Of a stretch of DNA of 64,000 nt, positions 16,301-24,449 are shown piece by piece (the stretch's first letter is position 1; every line of letters begins with the position of its first letter). A program made the position numbers and the translations under genes. Source of the DNA: Lachnospiraceae bacterium (GTDB lineage Bacteria > Bacillota > Clostridia > Lachnospirales > Lachnospiraceae). The stretch covers positions 1 through 64,000 of the forward strand of contig JAFYZH010000063.1 in the NCBI GenBank assembly GCA_017548765.1, read 5' to 3'. The notes under the pieces were generated by a model. The model did no database searches and was not told where the DNA came from. It worked only from the letters and a program-made list of their open reading frames with translations.

Positions 16301-16678
16301 GCGACGATCGCGGGTCTTCATGGCTGGCAGTTCCGTTGTGTGGTTACGGACGGAAATGGTCAGAAAGCTTACTCGAAACCCGTGACGGTATCGCTCGTTC
16401 CGAAGATCACGAAGCAGCCGACCGCGTCGAGTGTAAGGGCAGGGACGAAGGTTGTATTATCCGTTGAAGCAACGGGACGGGCGGCGCTTAAGTACCAGTG
16501 GCAGTCGCGCAAGAATTCCTCCGCGGAGTGGACGAACTCCGGGCAGAGCGGAGCGAAGAGCGCGAACCTGACGGTAGCCACGCTCGCAGGCCTGAACGGC
16601 TGGCAGTTCCGCTGCGTGGTAACGGATGGCAACGGTCAGAAAACCTACTCGAACGTTGTCACATTGTCCGTGAAGTAA
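13316..16678 (+). CDS. Secreted SGNH esterase / DUF4832-like multidomain protein with three Ig-like modules
   Basis: A 1120-residue exported protein. A signal peptide (residues 1-27) precedes a beta-sandwich (about 30-165), then an SGNH/GDSL hydrolase of the rhamnogalacturonan-acetylesterase type (about 180-375). The hydrolase shows LAGDST, AVGINDY and the Asp/His block EGLHPGAKGA, so deacetylation of a polysaccharide is likely. Residues ~395-690 resemble the TIM-barrel DUF4874/DUF4832 family (NPHKGF start, NPRQGYYDW, PFGDYGEWH), suggesting a glycosidase-like fold, and ~715-830 form a beta domain. The tail is three 92-residue Ig-like modules (845-936, 937-1028, 1029-1120). No LPXTG, SLH or dockerin is visible. 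It leads a three-gene set with shared tails and signal peptides. The substrate is unknown. Confidence 0.82.
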   Translation: MKQITALVVALGIILGVCFVSVEIRGADTSTGLISKKFDLGGKGTASGYIGVSATDKYDTKKGYGIGDTSLARNVEALGQGALSDAIHFQGGYGSLLVDLPKGVYKITVTTGNVNKATINAEGVNQLFFLQGNNATDSFTIPVTDGQLNIYATSGVGSEFSLCTVEIEQVSTGTTTKPTIWLAGDSTVATYYNTSASSKRGWGMYLSKYVDMASYDVRNISISGLRAESMKNSAFPTAEYYGKKGDILVLAVGINDYIDEYTNHSKTGAPIDPSNYIDHMTQVIRRAKAKGMTVYLVKQQGENDDIYGYPLPEYKWFGKELDELGKQEQVGVLDLFRPWLEFLEINRYYEQIDYYAEGLHPGAKGADILAKMMGELLFPDTTPADPGDPVYDFGTTPSALYLTEPSGEAIANPHKGFVMTAYTPYMISSAYEYGIGGSKQNAAWNVVTIVSGSPKWNELNPRQGYYDWTVIDQMLEACAAQGLTYGIRIMPYSSYLGEDYVPQWVYDKGAKKYTAKLRDDPSKNVVFPKWDDPVYLQACKDFAVALAAKYDGDPRVEFIDIRPFGDYGEWHNSFAVGEFMPSLEIQKDMLDCYAAAFKKTTIVLPSNARGAIYEYALSLGITKRDDGLISLGNAEWSLVPTYRANMPVIGENYWPYAWMRDTMREDIYSLVDWTPERFRETIEISHLSIFALDQDSNCSYGFYNEQKAVIDEMCNRLGYNFTVVNAARQNNKLAVTIKNTGLAPAYFDIYLCAEITDANGKKTANFGTPIRIEKGTFTDGKQKTFLFEYNGTLPSNATICLAMYEASKYKSVSALVSSKDNPTVRFDNKNNLANKRLKLVAITSPRVTAHAEKASVTPGEAFTITASASAAGTLTYQWQSRKDASSAWTNSGQSGAKTDTLSVATLAGLHGWQFRCVVTERSGRKAYSNVVTLTVVPKITTQPAYKTVAVGDTLKYTVAATGKAKLTYQWQSRKDPSSAWTNSGQSGAKTATLSVATIAGLHGWQFRCVVTDGNGQKAYSKPVTVSLVPKITKQPTASSVRAGTKVVLSVEATGRAALKYQWQSRKNSSAEWTNSGQSGAKSANLTVATLAGLNGWQFRCVVTDGNGQKTYSNVVTLSVK
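15848..16675 (+). repeat. Three tandem Ig-like modules, copy set 1
   Basis: Modules of exactly 92 residues start at 15848, 16124 and 16400. Each carries the signatures YQWQSRK and GWQFRCVVT about 40 residues apart. The third module is close to identical at DNA level to the third module of the next gene (compare 16510-16558 with 19370-19418). Confidence 0.9.
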
Positions 16679-16718
16679 GGAATTCACGGAGTAAAAAAGG
16701 AAAAAGGGGGAAATAAAA

Positions 16719-19526
16719 TTGAAGAGATTTTATGAGGTGCTCATAGCCCTGGGCATCGTACTGTGCATGTGTTTTGCAAACGGATCCGGTGCAGCTGTCG
16801 CTGAGGCAGCGAACGCGGATGGTTCGCAAGGCGGGGGTTACGGAAGTTTTGTCAGTGGTGACCAGGTCATCAAAGACATGATCGAAGAGAGTGGACAGTA
16901 TTCGCATCCGAGGATCATCATGACCGAGGATAAGTTCAAAAAACTGAGATCCCATATCGGAGACGATTCGGTTACCGGGATCTTACTCGAGAAGCTGAGA
17001 GCAGAAGCAGACAGCAAGCTCGGCTCGTCGGTGCTTCCTTATGAGATCACGGATGGCATCCGACTTCTGGAGACTTCCAAACGGATCCAGCGCCGCGTTG
17101 CCGCGCTGGCTTTGGCGTACAACATCTTCGGCGATGAAAAGTATGCAAAGCGCGCTTATGAGGAACTTGCAAATGCGGCAAAATACAAGGATTGGAACCC
17201 GTACCACTTCCTGGATACCGCTGAAATGGCTACTGCATTTGCGATCGGTTATGACTGGCTGTATAACTGGATGACAGAAGATCAGAGAGCCGTTTTACGA
17301 AAAGCCATGATCGAAAAGGGACTGAAGCAGGTCCTGCAGGATTACGAGGATAAGCCCGCTGACCGCAGCCGTACGTATCGCTGGTATCAGGATTTTCCCG
17401 GCGACAACTGGAAGCTCGTTTGTACCGGAAGCATGAACATGGCTGCACTGGCGATCGGCGACGAAAAGGACGCGAGAGATGTAGCGGCGAAAGTTCTCAC
17501 TTATGGTTACAAAGAGGCGTATTCGTTTGTTCGTCGTGCCTACAGCGATAAGGACGGAACCTATACGGAAGGACTCGGTTACTGGGATTATGCCACCTAT
17601 TATCTGGGCCTGAATTCGTCCTCACTGATCAGTGCAACAGGAACGGACTATGGTCTCGCAGATTTTGGGGGACTTCGCAAATCCGTTGATTTCGTCCGCT
17701 ATATGAGCTCCAACACTCCGAAATCTTTTAGTTTCGGTGATGACCGTGAGAGCCGCGATACAGGCTGGGCAGTCTTCCTGTGGCTGGGTGAATACTTTGA
17801 CTCTTACGACATTGCCTCCGTTCGTCTGAAGAAGATCGCAAAAGACGAGTTTAACTATCTGGATGTTTTGTGGATCGACGAGGAGGGCCTGTCCCGCTCG
17901 GCAAATGAGATTCCTACGGACTGGGGTGCTGTCGGTTCTTCCAACGCAAGTTTCCGTGACACATGGGATAACAGCGGACTCGTTGCGGCACTTCATACCG
18001 GTTTAAATAATTACAAATACCATGGTCATTATGACCTGGGATCCTTCTATATCGAGTCCAACGGCGCTCGCTTTTTCACCGATCTCGGTAATGAAAACTA
18101 TGAGCTGAAAGACCGTTTGTATTCTTATCGTATCCGTGCGGAGGGCCACAATACGCTTGTGATCAACCCTTCTAAGGAACTGGACCAGAGCGAGGGCGCA
18201 GAGTGCCTCATCACCGCTTTCAGCGGGGGCAATGAAGCATTTGCCGTCACCGATCTGACTGATGCATATAAGGAAAGCGGCGCAACCAGCGTAGTACGCG
18301 GCCTTAAGATGATCAAGGATAAAAAATGCGTTATCGTTCAGGATGAGATTTCCCTGAAGACTGCAGGTGAGATCTATTGGTTCGCCCATACTGCAGGTCA
18401 GATCAGCGTAGCTTCTGACGGCAGAAGCGCGATCGTAACGGTCGGTTCGGAGCGGTTATGGGTAGGCCTTCTCAGTGAGGGTGGCAAATTCTCCGTGATG
18501 TCGGCGAAATTGCTTTCTACGTCCCGTCAGGTATCCGGCCAGACGAGCAACAGCGGTTACAGAAAGCTGGCGATCCACCTGACAAACACTAAAAATACGA
18601 CGATCTCCGTAGCATGCATTCCGTTGAAGAAGGGCGAAACAAAGCCTTCGTGGACTCCTACATTTACCACGATCTCCCAGTGGAAAGCAGCGCCTACGGT
18701 AACTGCGAGCGCCGCGAAATCTTCTGTAACTGCAGGCGAGACCTTTAAGATCTCTGCAGAGGCAACCGGATCCGGCACTCTGAAATATCAGTGGCAGTCG
18801 CGTAAGAATTCTTCGACTGCATGGGCGAATTCTGCACAGAGCGGCGCGAAGACTTCTACGCTTTCCGTTGCTGCACTTGCAGGCTTGCATGGCTGGCAGT
18901 TCCGTTGCGTGGTAACGGATGGAAGCGGTCGCAAAACGTATTCGAATGCCGTGACACTGACGGTCGTTCCGAAGATCACGACACAACCTGTAAATAAGAC
19001 GGTAACCGTCGGAACTACACTTAAGTACACGATCGCTGCTACCGGCAAGGCGAACCTGAAATATCAGTGGCAGTCGCGTAAGAATTCTTCGTCCGAATGG
19101 GCGAATTCCGGACAGAGCGGAGCGAAGACACCGACACTTTCAATCGCTACGATCGCAGGCCTTCAGGGTTGGCAGTTCCGTTGTATGGTCACTGACGGGA
19201 ACGGTCAGAAGGCTTATTCGAATACCATGACGGTATCGCTCGCGATCCCGAAGATCACGAAGCAGCCGACCACAACGACCGTAAAGGCAGGAACGAAGGT
19301 TACATTGTCCGTGGCAGCAACGGGCACAGGTACATTAAAATATCAGTGGCAGTCGCGTAAGAATTCCTCCGCGGAGTGGACGAACTCCGGGCAGAGCGGA
19401 GCGAAGACCGCGAACCTTTCGGTAGCCACGCTTGCAGGCCTGAACGGCTGGCAGTTCCGCTGCGTGGTAACGGACGGTAACGGGCAGAGAGTATGCTCGA
19501 ATATAGTTACACTGTCCGTGAAGTAA
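16719..19526 (+). CDS. Secreted heparinase II/III-like polysaccharide lyase with three Ig-like modules
   Basis: A 935-residue exported protein from a TTG start at 16719, with AAGGGGGAA upstream and no better ATG. The signal peptide (about 1-31) is related to those of both neighbours. Residues ~55-330 form an alpha-toroid (HPRIIMTEDKFKKLR, DNWKLVCTGSMNMAALA). Residues ~395-640 form the heparinase II/III-type beta-sandwich with YKYHGHYDLGSFYIESNG and the EGHNTLVINP block that normally carries catalytic and zinc residues. Such enzymes cleave uronic-acid-containing glycans by beta-elimination. Ig-like modules occupy 659-750, 751-843 and 844-935. It starts 40 bp after the preceding gene. The uronate substrate is inferred from family, not seen. 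Confidence 0.85.
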   Translation: MKRFYEVLIALGIVLCMCFANGSGAAVAEAANADGSQGGGYGSFVSGDQVIKDMIEESGQYSHPRIIMTEDKFKKLRSHIGDDSVTGILLEKLRAEADSKLGSSVLPYEITDGIRLLETSKRIQRRVAALALAYNIFGDEKYAKRAYEELANAAKYKDWNPYHFLDTAEMATAFAIGYDWLYNWMTEDQRAVLRKAMIEKGLKQVLQDYEDKPADRSRTYRWYQDFPGDNWKLVCTGSMNMAALAIGDEKDARDVAAKVLTYGYKEAYSFVRRAYSDKDGTYTEGLGYWDYATYYLGLNSSSLISATGTDYGLADFGGLRKSVDFVRYMSSNTPKSFSFGDDRESRDTGWAVFLWLGEYFDSYDIASVRLKKIAKDEFNYLDVLWIDEEGLSRSANEIPTDWGAVGSSNASFRDTWDNSGLVAALHTGLNNYKYHGHYDLGSFYIESNGARFFTDLGNENYELKDRLYSYRIRAEGHNTLVINPSKELDQSEGAECLITAFSGGNEAFAVTDLTDAYKESGATSVVRGLKMIKDKKCVIVQDEISLKTAGEIYWFAHTAGQISVASDGRSAIVTVGSERLWVGLLSEGGKFSVMSAKLLSTSRQVSGQTSNSGYRKLAIHLTNTKNTTISVACIPLKKGETKPSWTPTFTTISQWKAAPTVTASAAKSSVTAGETFKISAEATGSGTLKYQWQSRKNSSTAWANSAQSGAKTSTLSVAALAGLHGWQFRCVVTDGSGRKTYSNAVTLTVVPKITTQPVNKTVTVGTTLKYTIAATGKANLKYQWQSRKNSSSEWANSGQSGAKTPTLSIATIAGLQGWQFRCMVTDGNGQKAYSNTMTVSLAIPKITKQPTTTTVKAGTKVTLSVAATGTGTLKYQWQSRKNSSAEWTNSGQSGAKTANLSVATLAGLNGWQFRCVVTDGNGQRVCSNIVTLSVK
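18693..19523 (+). repeat. Three tandem Ig-like modules, copy set 2
   Basis: Modules start at 18693, 18969 and 19248; the middle one is 93 residues, the others 92. The signatures are those of the first set. The first two modules here have Ala in place of Thr in the WTNS motif, and the third has CSN in place of YSN near its end. Confidence 0.9.
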
Positions 19527-19580
19527 TACGTTCGCAAAACGGAACAAAAGGAAGTTACATAGTTTTAAAGGGGAAAACAA

Positions 19581-22500
19581 ATGAAGAAAGTTTTGGCATG
19601 GATCGTAGTTTTGGGGGTCGTATTGGGCATTTGCAGTGCAAATGTCCGTACGCAGGCAGCAGAAACGCAAAATAGCAGCGCTTCGCGTTTTGAGGTGCCG
19701 TACGTTTCGACGTACTACTTCAACCCGAAGCCGACCACAAATGATACGATCACGATTCCGCTGTACATCACTGACTATGCACAGTCGGAGTATATGAAGA
19801 ATGATACGTCCGTTAAGTTAGACTTGACCTACACGGTCGACGGAGTATCGAAGACGATCAAAGGTGTACCCATCGGAGATTATACATTGACCCTGGGAAA
19901 ATTAAGCGCAGGGACGCATGTGTTCTCCGTGGAGGTCTGCGACCCGCGGACCGGCCTTAAGTCACACAGATTGTTTAATGACCTTTGGGTCGTAACACCT
20001 GCGGAGGCTACGATCACAGCCCAGCAGACCTACTACATGACGACTGCGGATCTTACGAAGTACGGGATCCGCAATGACAACTCAAAAGATGCAAAGGACT
20101 TGATCTCCACGAAGGACGGCCTGACGCAGCTGTTCGCAGATAAGCAGGCGGCCGGCTATAAGAAGATCGTTCTCCTTAAGGGAACCTACCGGATCAATGG
20201 TGAGCAGGCCCGCAAGACCTGTATCAAGATCCCGTCGCATTTTACGGTCGACATGAACGGTAGTACGTTTAAGATGGAGACCTTCATTTCGACAAACGAA
20301 GGATGCATCGTAGTAATGGACGATGTTGTGGACGCGCACCTGATCAACGGTACCTTGGAGGGTAACCGCTTTGAGAGAAAGGCGCGTGGTTACGAGGCCA
20401 ATGGCATGGGAGAACCGATCAACACGGTTCTGATCACAGGCGGAAAATACAATTCCATCGAGAACCTTACGATCAAGAGCACCGCAGGCCATACGGTCTT
20501 CACGACCGGTACATGGGACGGCCCGGGTAAGATCATGGATTCCTTTACCCGGACCTCGATCATCAATGGTAAGGAAGTTGCAGATGCAAATTGCAGCACC
20601 AGCTCCATGATCGACCTGACCGCTATGCTGGCGTATGACGCAAACGAGGACTATGTTTACGTAGGACACCCGGGCGGCTACCGCGGCCTGGCGGGTGAAT
20701 CGCCGGTCATCTACCTGTCCTGGTATGATAAGGACCAGAAGTTCATGGAAACCTTCACGGGCTTCCAGTACAGAAAGGTGCAGATCCCGGCCGGCGCGAA
20801 ATATGTGCGCGTGACCTTCCTGGGAACTGCTTTCCCGACTACGGACGCGACGAAGACCGTCTATGTTTACACAAAGCATCTCGGCGAATACTACAAGATC
20901 TCGAACATCGACTTCGTGGATACCCGTACCTGTGCACTGGCACCGGCATCGGGCGGGAATGTCCTGATCGAGAACTGTACATTTACCCGTTGCGGAGACA
21001 GCATCACACCCTGTCCGGTCGATTTCGAAGACGGCTGGGAAGAGATGCAGGACGTTTACTACAGAAACAACGCCGTGCTGGAGAAGGCGGAACATACGAC
21101 TGCGACCATCGTGGACAACACAGGCTACAACCATGTGTATGAGAACTGCAAGGCACACGATATCGTGATCCGCAGCCGCGTATACGGCGGCGTTATCCGC
21201 GATTTCACCAGCGGGGATTCGACGATCCTGTGGGCCCTGGGTACGAAGATGACGAACCTGTACGGCCGTATCCAGAATATCAACGGCGGTTACATCAATT
21301 TCTACAATCCATTGACCGCGAAAGAAGTGGCCGTGGATATGAAGGTGAAAAACTGCACGATCGCAAACGGAACGAATACCACGACGTATACGACTTCCGT
21401 TATGGATCATGTGGTCTATGAGAACTGTACATTTACCAATTTCTCCGGCGATAACGCGACCTTACGCGGATGTAAAGTCATGCTGGACGGCGATGTAAGA
21501 AGCCACCTGCATTTCTATGATTGTACGTTCGTACCGGTCCAGGGAAAGGATAAGGTCTCTTTCGGTTTCAGTAACACGTATTATGTCGACCGCGTGTTTG
21601 AAAACTGTAAATTCGCGCCGATGACGACGAATGCATATGGCAAGTCTCTCACGTTCAAAGGCTGTGAATTTGAAGATCTCCATCTGATCGCAAGCGTGGG
21701 AGCAGAGGAGAAGATCACGTTTGAGGATTGTGTGATCCGCTCTTCTTCGGAGAAAATGTTAGAGTTCGGTCCGTATGCGTACAGCACGGAATACATCGAA
21801 GTTGCATTCAAAAATTGTGACATCACACTTGCAGGTAAGAACCTGGTCTATATGTGGTCGAAGACGACCGAAGGAAGCACCGTGATGTTTGACGGTTGTG
21901 TGATCCGCAGGACCGACGGTGTTCTGGTGGATGGCTGGGCAGTGGATGACCGCGCCCGCCTGGATATCGTTCTTCGAAACACGAAGATGGACAGCACCTT
22001 AGTTCCGGCTAAGAACATCAACACAAATAACATCAGAGTCATCGTTGCAGATGCCAATGCACCCTATGTGACCATCCGGTCCGGCGGTTTGGGAGATCCG
22101 GTCGCCGAGGTAGGCGATATTGCAAAGATCACGGTCGATGTGGTCGGAAACGGAACGATGAAATACCAGTGGCAGTCACGTAAAGATGCTTCGTCTGCAT
22201 GGTCGAACTCGGGCATGAGCGGAGCGAAGACGTCAGCACTTACGGTAGCAACATCCGCCGGTCTCCACGGCTGGCAGTTCCGCTGCGTGGTAATAGACGG
22301 AAATGGTCGGAAGACCTACTCGAGAGTAGTGACCATGACGATGAAGCCGAAGATCACGACACAACCGGTAAATCAGACGGCAGCAGTCACTGACATAGCA
22401 CAGTTTAAAGTCGAGGCGACTGGAAGAGGAAAACTGAAGTATCAGTGGCAGTCTCGTAAGGATTATTCATCTGCCTGGACGAATTCGGGCCAGAGTGGAG

Positions 22501-22901
22501 CGAGGACGGACACCCTTTCGGTAGCAACGGTCGGAGGCCTTCACAATTGGCAGTTCCGTTGCATCGTAACGGACATCAACGGCCAGGTCACCTACTCGAA
22601 CATCGTGTTTGTGCAACTTGTACCGAAGATCACGAAGCAGCCGACCGCGCCGAGTGTGAAAGCGGGGACGAAGCTTGCATTGTCCGTAGAAGCGACCGGC
22701 AGGGCGAAGGTCACGTACCAGTGGCAGTCACGCAAGAATTCTACAGCCGAGTGGACGAACTCGGGTCAGAGCGGAGCGAGAACGGCTAACCTTACGGTGG
22801 CTACGCTCGCAGGCTTAAACGGCTGGGAGTTCCGCTGTGTGGTCACGGACGGGAACGGCCAGAAAGCATATTCCGACACAGTAGTTTTGTCGGTAAAATG
22901 A
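19581..22901 (+). CDS. Secreted parallel beta-helix protein with three Ig-like modules
   Basis: A 1106-residue exported protein. The signal peptide (about 1-31) is followed by a beta-sandwich (about 35-145). From ~155 a right-handed beta-helix begins (KKIVLLKGTYRI, then VDMNGSTFKME), as in pectate-lyase-like and epimerase folds. The helix is interrupted at ~340-430 by a compact beta domain (ISWYDKD-like strand, VRVTFLGTAF) resembling carbohydrate-binding inserts. It then resumes to ~800 with repeated ENCTF/FKGCEF rungs. Three Ig-like modules end the protein (828-922, 923-1014, 1015-1106). The catalytic chemistry cannot be read from the sequence: lyase, hydrolase, epimerase or binding protein are all possible. 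It is the last gene of the set, ahead of the terminator at 22940. Confidence 0.82.
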   Translation: MKKVLAWIVVLGVVLGICSANVRTQAAETQNSSASRFEVPYVSTYYFNPKPTTNDTITIPLYITDYAQSEYMKNDTSVKLDLTYTVDGVSKTIKGVPIGDYTLTLGKLSAGTHVFSVEVCDPRTGLKSHRLFNDLWVVTPAEATITAQQTYYMTTADLTKYGIRNDNSKDAKDLISTKDGLTQLFADKQAAGYKKIVLLKGTYRINGEQARKTCIKIPSHFTVDMNGSTFKMETFISTNEGCIVVMDDVVDAHLINGTLEGNRFERKARGYEANGMGEPINTVLITGGKYNSIENLTIKSTAGHTVFTTGTWDGPGKIMDSFTRTSIINGKEVADANCSTSSMIDLTAMLAYDANEDYVYVGHPGGYRGLAGESPVIYLSWYDKDQKFMETFTGFQYRKVQIPAGAKYVRVTFLGTAFPTTDATKTVYVYTKHLGEYYKISNIDFVDTRTCALAPASGGNVLIENCTFTRCGDSITPCPVDFEDGWEEMQDVYYRNNAVLEKAEHTTATIVDNTGYNHVYENCKAHDIVIRSRVYGGVIRDFTSGDSTILWALGTKMTNLYGRIQNINGGYINFYNPLTAKEVAVDMKVKNCTIANGTNTTTYTTSVMDHVVYENCTFTNFSGDNATLRGCKVMLDGDVRSHLHFYDCTFVPVQGKDKVSFGFSNTYYVDRVFENCKFAPMTTNAYGKSLTFKGCEFEDLHLIASVGAEEKITFEDCVIRSSSEKMLEFGPYAYSTEYIEVAFKNCDITLAGKNLVYMWSKTTEGSTVMFDGCVIRRTDGVLVDGWAVDDRARLDIVLRNTKMDSTLVPAKNINTNNIRVIVADANAPYVTIRSGGLGDPVAEVGDIAKITVDVVGNGTMKYQWQSRKDASSAWSNSGMSGAKTSALTVATSAGLHGWQFRCVVIDGNGRKTYSRVVTMTMKPKITTQPVNQTAAVTDIAQFKVEATGRGKLKYQWQSRKDYSSAWTNSGQSGARTDTLSVATVGGLHNWQFRCIVTDINGQVTYSNIVFVQLVPKITKQPTAPSVKAGTKLALSVEATGRAKVTYQWQSRKNSTAEWTNSGQSGARTANLTVATLAGLNGWEFRCVVTDGNGQKAYSDTVVLSVK
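22062..22898 (+). repeat. Three tandem Ig-like modules, copy set 3
   Basis: Modules start at 22062 (95 residues), 22347 and 22623 (92 residues each). They are more diverged than the other two sets, for instance LHNWQFRCIVT in the second module and GWEFRCVVT in the third, but keep the same order: each third module begins PKITKQPT. Confidence 0.9.
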
Positions 22902-22939
22902 TAAGCAAACGATTTTGAAGATAGGATCGCAAGATCCGC

Positions 22940-22979
22940 AAAACCGGCCGGGGAGGCTTTCTCCACGGCCGGTTTTCTT
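22940..22979 (+). terminator. Terminator of the secreted-enzyme cluster
   Basis: An 11-bp stem AAAACCGGCCG/CGGCCGGTTTT (22940-22950 with 22966-22976) extended by an inner GGAG/CTCC stem, then T-rich sequence. Confidence 0.9.
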
Positions 22980-23016
22980 GTGCGAAAAAGATTTGAAAAA
23001 ATTTACAAAAAAGGTC

Positions 23017-23067
23017 TTGACATATATAGTCAAATCGACTATATTATAAATAGTCAAACAGACTATT
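23017..23067 (+). promoter_or_regulatory. Promoter with two NrtR-type operators
   Basis: TTGACA (23017-23022) and TATATT (23040-23045) are spaced by 17 bp. Two inverted repeats overlap the promoter: ATATAGTC-AAATC-GACTATAT (23024-23044) between the boxes, and AATAGTC-AAACA-GACTATT (23049-23067) just after the -10. Both contain TAGTC-N5-GACTA, and their centres are 24 bp apart. The next gene encodes NrtR, so autoregulation of the NAD operon is strongly suggested. Confidence 0.88.
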
Positions 23068-23088
23068 AGCAATCGAAAGGAGGACGAG

Positions 23089-23841
23089 ATGTATAAACCG
23101 AGTGAAGAGGAACTGGAATATTTGAGAAATTATCGGCCGGGGGATTATGAGCGGCCATCCGTAACCGTGGATAATGTTATCTTCACGCTGTCGGATAAGC
23201 ATGAACTCTCCATTTTGCTGATCCAGCGACGCGGTTTCCCTTATAAGGGCATGTGGGCCATTCCCGGAGGTTTTGTCGAGATGACGGAGAGTCTTAAGGA
23301 GGCAGCCGCACGCGAACTGAAGGAAGAGACCGGTCTGGAGAACATCCCGATGGACCAGCTGGCGACGTTTGGAGATGTCGGAAGAGATCCCCGCATGCGG
23401 GTCATTTCCGTGGCTTACATGGCATTCGTCCCGAAGGATTCGCTGAACATTCATGCGGGGGATGATGCCCGCGATGCGGAACTGTTCCGGATCTACCGGA
23501 ATGAAGAAGGATTAGTCCTCATCGGAACACGACACGTTGTGAAGGAGGACGAACTGGCCTTCGATCATGCAAAGGTGATCGAGACCGCGATCCAGCGGCT
23601 GAAGAACCGCATCGATTACACGGAGGATGCATTTCACTTTTTGGAAAATGACCAGTCATTTACCATTTACGAATTAAAGAAGATCTTTGAGACGGTGAAG
23701 GGGGAGAACCTGGACGCGGGAAATTTCCGCCGGGATTTCCTGAAGAAATATGTCGACACCGGAAAGGTCGAAGAAACGGGAGACAAGACTTCGGCGAACG
23801 GCCGGAGGGCAGCGACTCTGTACCGGAAGGTACGGCAGTAA
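23089..23841 (+). CDS. nrtR: NrtR, Nudix-related transcriptional regulator of NAD metabolism
   Basis: A 250-residue repressor. The N-terminal Nudix fold (about residues 20-165) has the ligand-binding region LLIQRRGFPYKGMWAIPGGF and the Nudix box region TESLKEAAARELKEETGLE, close to catalytic consensus. The C-terminal winged helix (about 185-250; FTIYELKKIFE, NFRRDFLKKYVDTG) is that of NrtR, whose ligand is ADP-ribose or a related NAD metabolite. The Nudix box keeps RELxEETG, so hydrolase activity may persist, unlike many NrtR proteins. GAAAGGAGG lies upstream of the ATG. It heads nrtR-pncA-pncB-nadE and has two operators over the promoter. Confidence 0.93.
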   Translation: MYKPSEEELEYLRNYRPGDYERPSVTVDNVIFTLSDKHELSILLIQRRGFPYKGMWAIPGGFVEMTESLKEAAARELKEETGLENIPMDQLATFGDVGRDPRMRVISVAYMAFVPKDSLNIHAGDDARDAELFRIYRNEEGLVLIGTRHVVKEDELAFDHAKVIETAIQRLKNRIDYTEDAFHFLENDQSFTIYELKKIFETVKGENLDAGNFRRDFLKKYVDTGKVEETGDKTSANGRRAATLYRKVRQ

Positions 23842-23859
23842 GAGAAAGGGGAGATTTCT

Positions 23860-24417
23860 ATGAGAAAGCTTTTGATCGTTGTGGACATGCAGAATGATTT
23901 TGTGACCGGAGCGCTTCGGAATGAAGATGCGATCGCGATCGTGCCGACCGTTGCAGAGAAGATCCGCGCGGCGAAAGAGGCCGGGACGGAAGTTATCTTT
24001 ACGCGGGACACACACTTTGAAGACTATATGGAGACCGAAGAAGGAAGAAATCTGCCGGTTTTGCACTGCCTGAAGGGAACCGAAGGCTGGGAGATCATCG
24101 ACGAGTTGAAGGCATGGACCGAAGACGCGAAGATCATCGATAAGATCACATTCGGTGCCCGTGAGCTGGGAGACTATCTGGCAGAGGAAAATGAAAAAGA
24201 GAAGATCGATGAAGTGGAACTGATCGGCATTTGCACCGATATCTGCGTCATCAGCAATGCGCTTCTTACAAAGGCCTTTCTGCCGAACATTCCGATCGGT
24301 GTGGATGCAGCGTGCTGCGCAGGTATCACACCGCAGACACATAAGAATGCGCTGGAAGCGATGAAGATGTGCCAGATCCGGGTCACAAATGAGCCGGAGC
24401 AGGCCGAAGAGAACTAG
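23860..24417 (+). CDS. pncA: Isochorismatase-family cysteine hydrolase, probable nicotinamidase
   Basis: A 185-residue cysteine hydrolase predicted to convert nicotinamide to nicotinate. The catalytic Asp lies in VVDMQNDF, a Lys in the HCLKGTEGWEI block or the following DKITF segment, and the Cys in GICTDICVISNAL. A metal-site-like D-x-H is seen in TRDTHFEDY. These are shared by nicotinamidases and other isochorismatase-like enzymes. The specific call rests on the operon: NrtR upstream, nicotinate phosphoribosyltransferase and NAD synthetase downstream. GGGGAG precedes the ATG. Confidence 0.88.
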   Translation: MRKLLIVVDMQNDFVTGALRNEDAIAIVPTVAEKIRAAKEAGTEVIFTRDTHFEDYMETEEGRNLPVLHCLKGTEGWEIIDELKAWTEDAKIIDKITFGARELGDYLAEENEKEKIDEVELIGICTDICVISNALLTKAFLPNIPIGVDAACCAGITPQTHKNALEAMKMCQIRVTNEPEQAEEN

Positions 24418-24449
24418 GAGCATGAGGAAGAAAGGATGGGTGAGGACCT

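Noticed and set aside
20082..21410. A 442-codon open frame on the minus strand
   Set aside because: It mirrors the beta-helix gene, has no family signature and arises from codon bias of the true gene.
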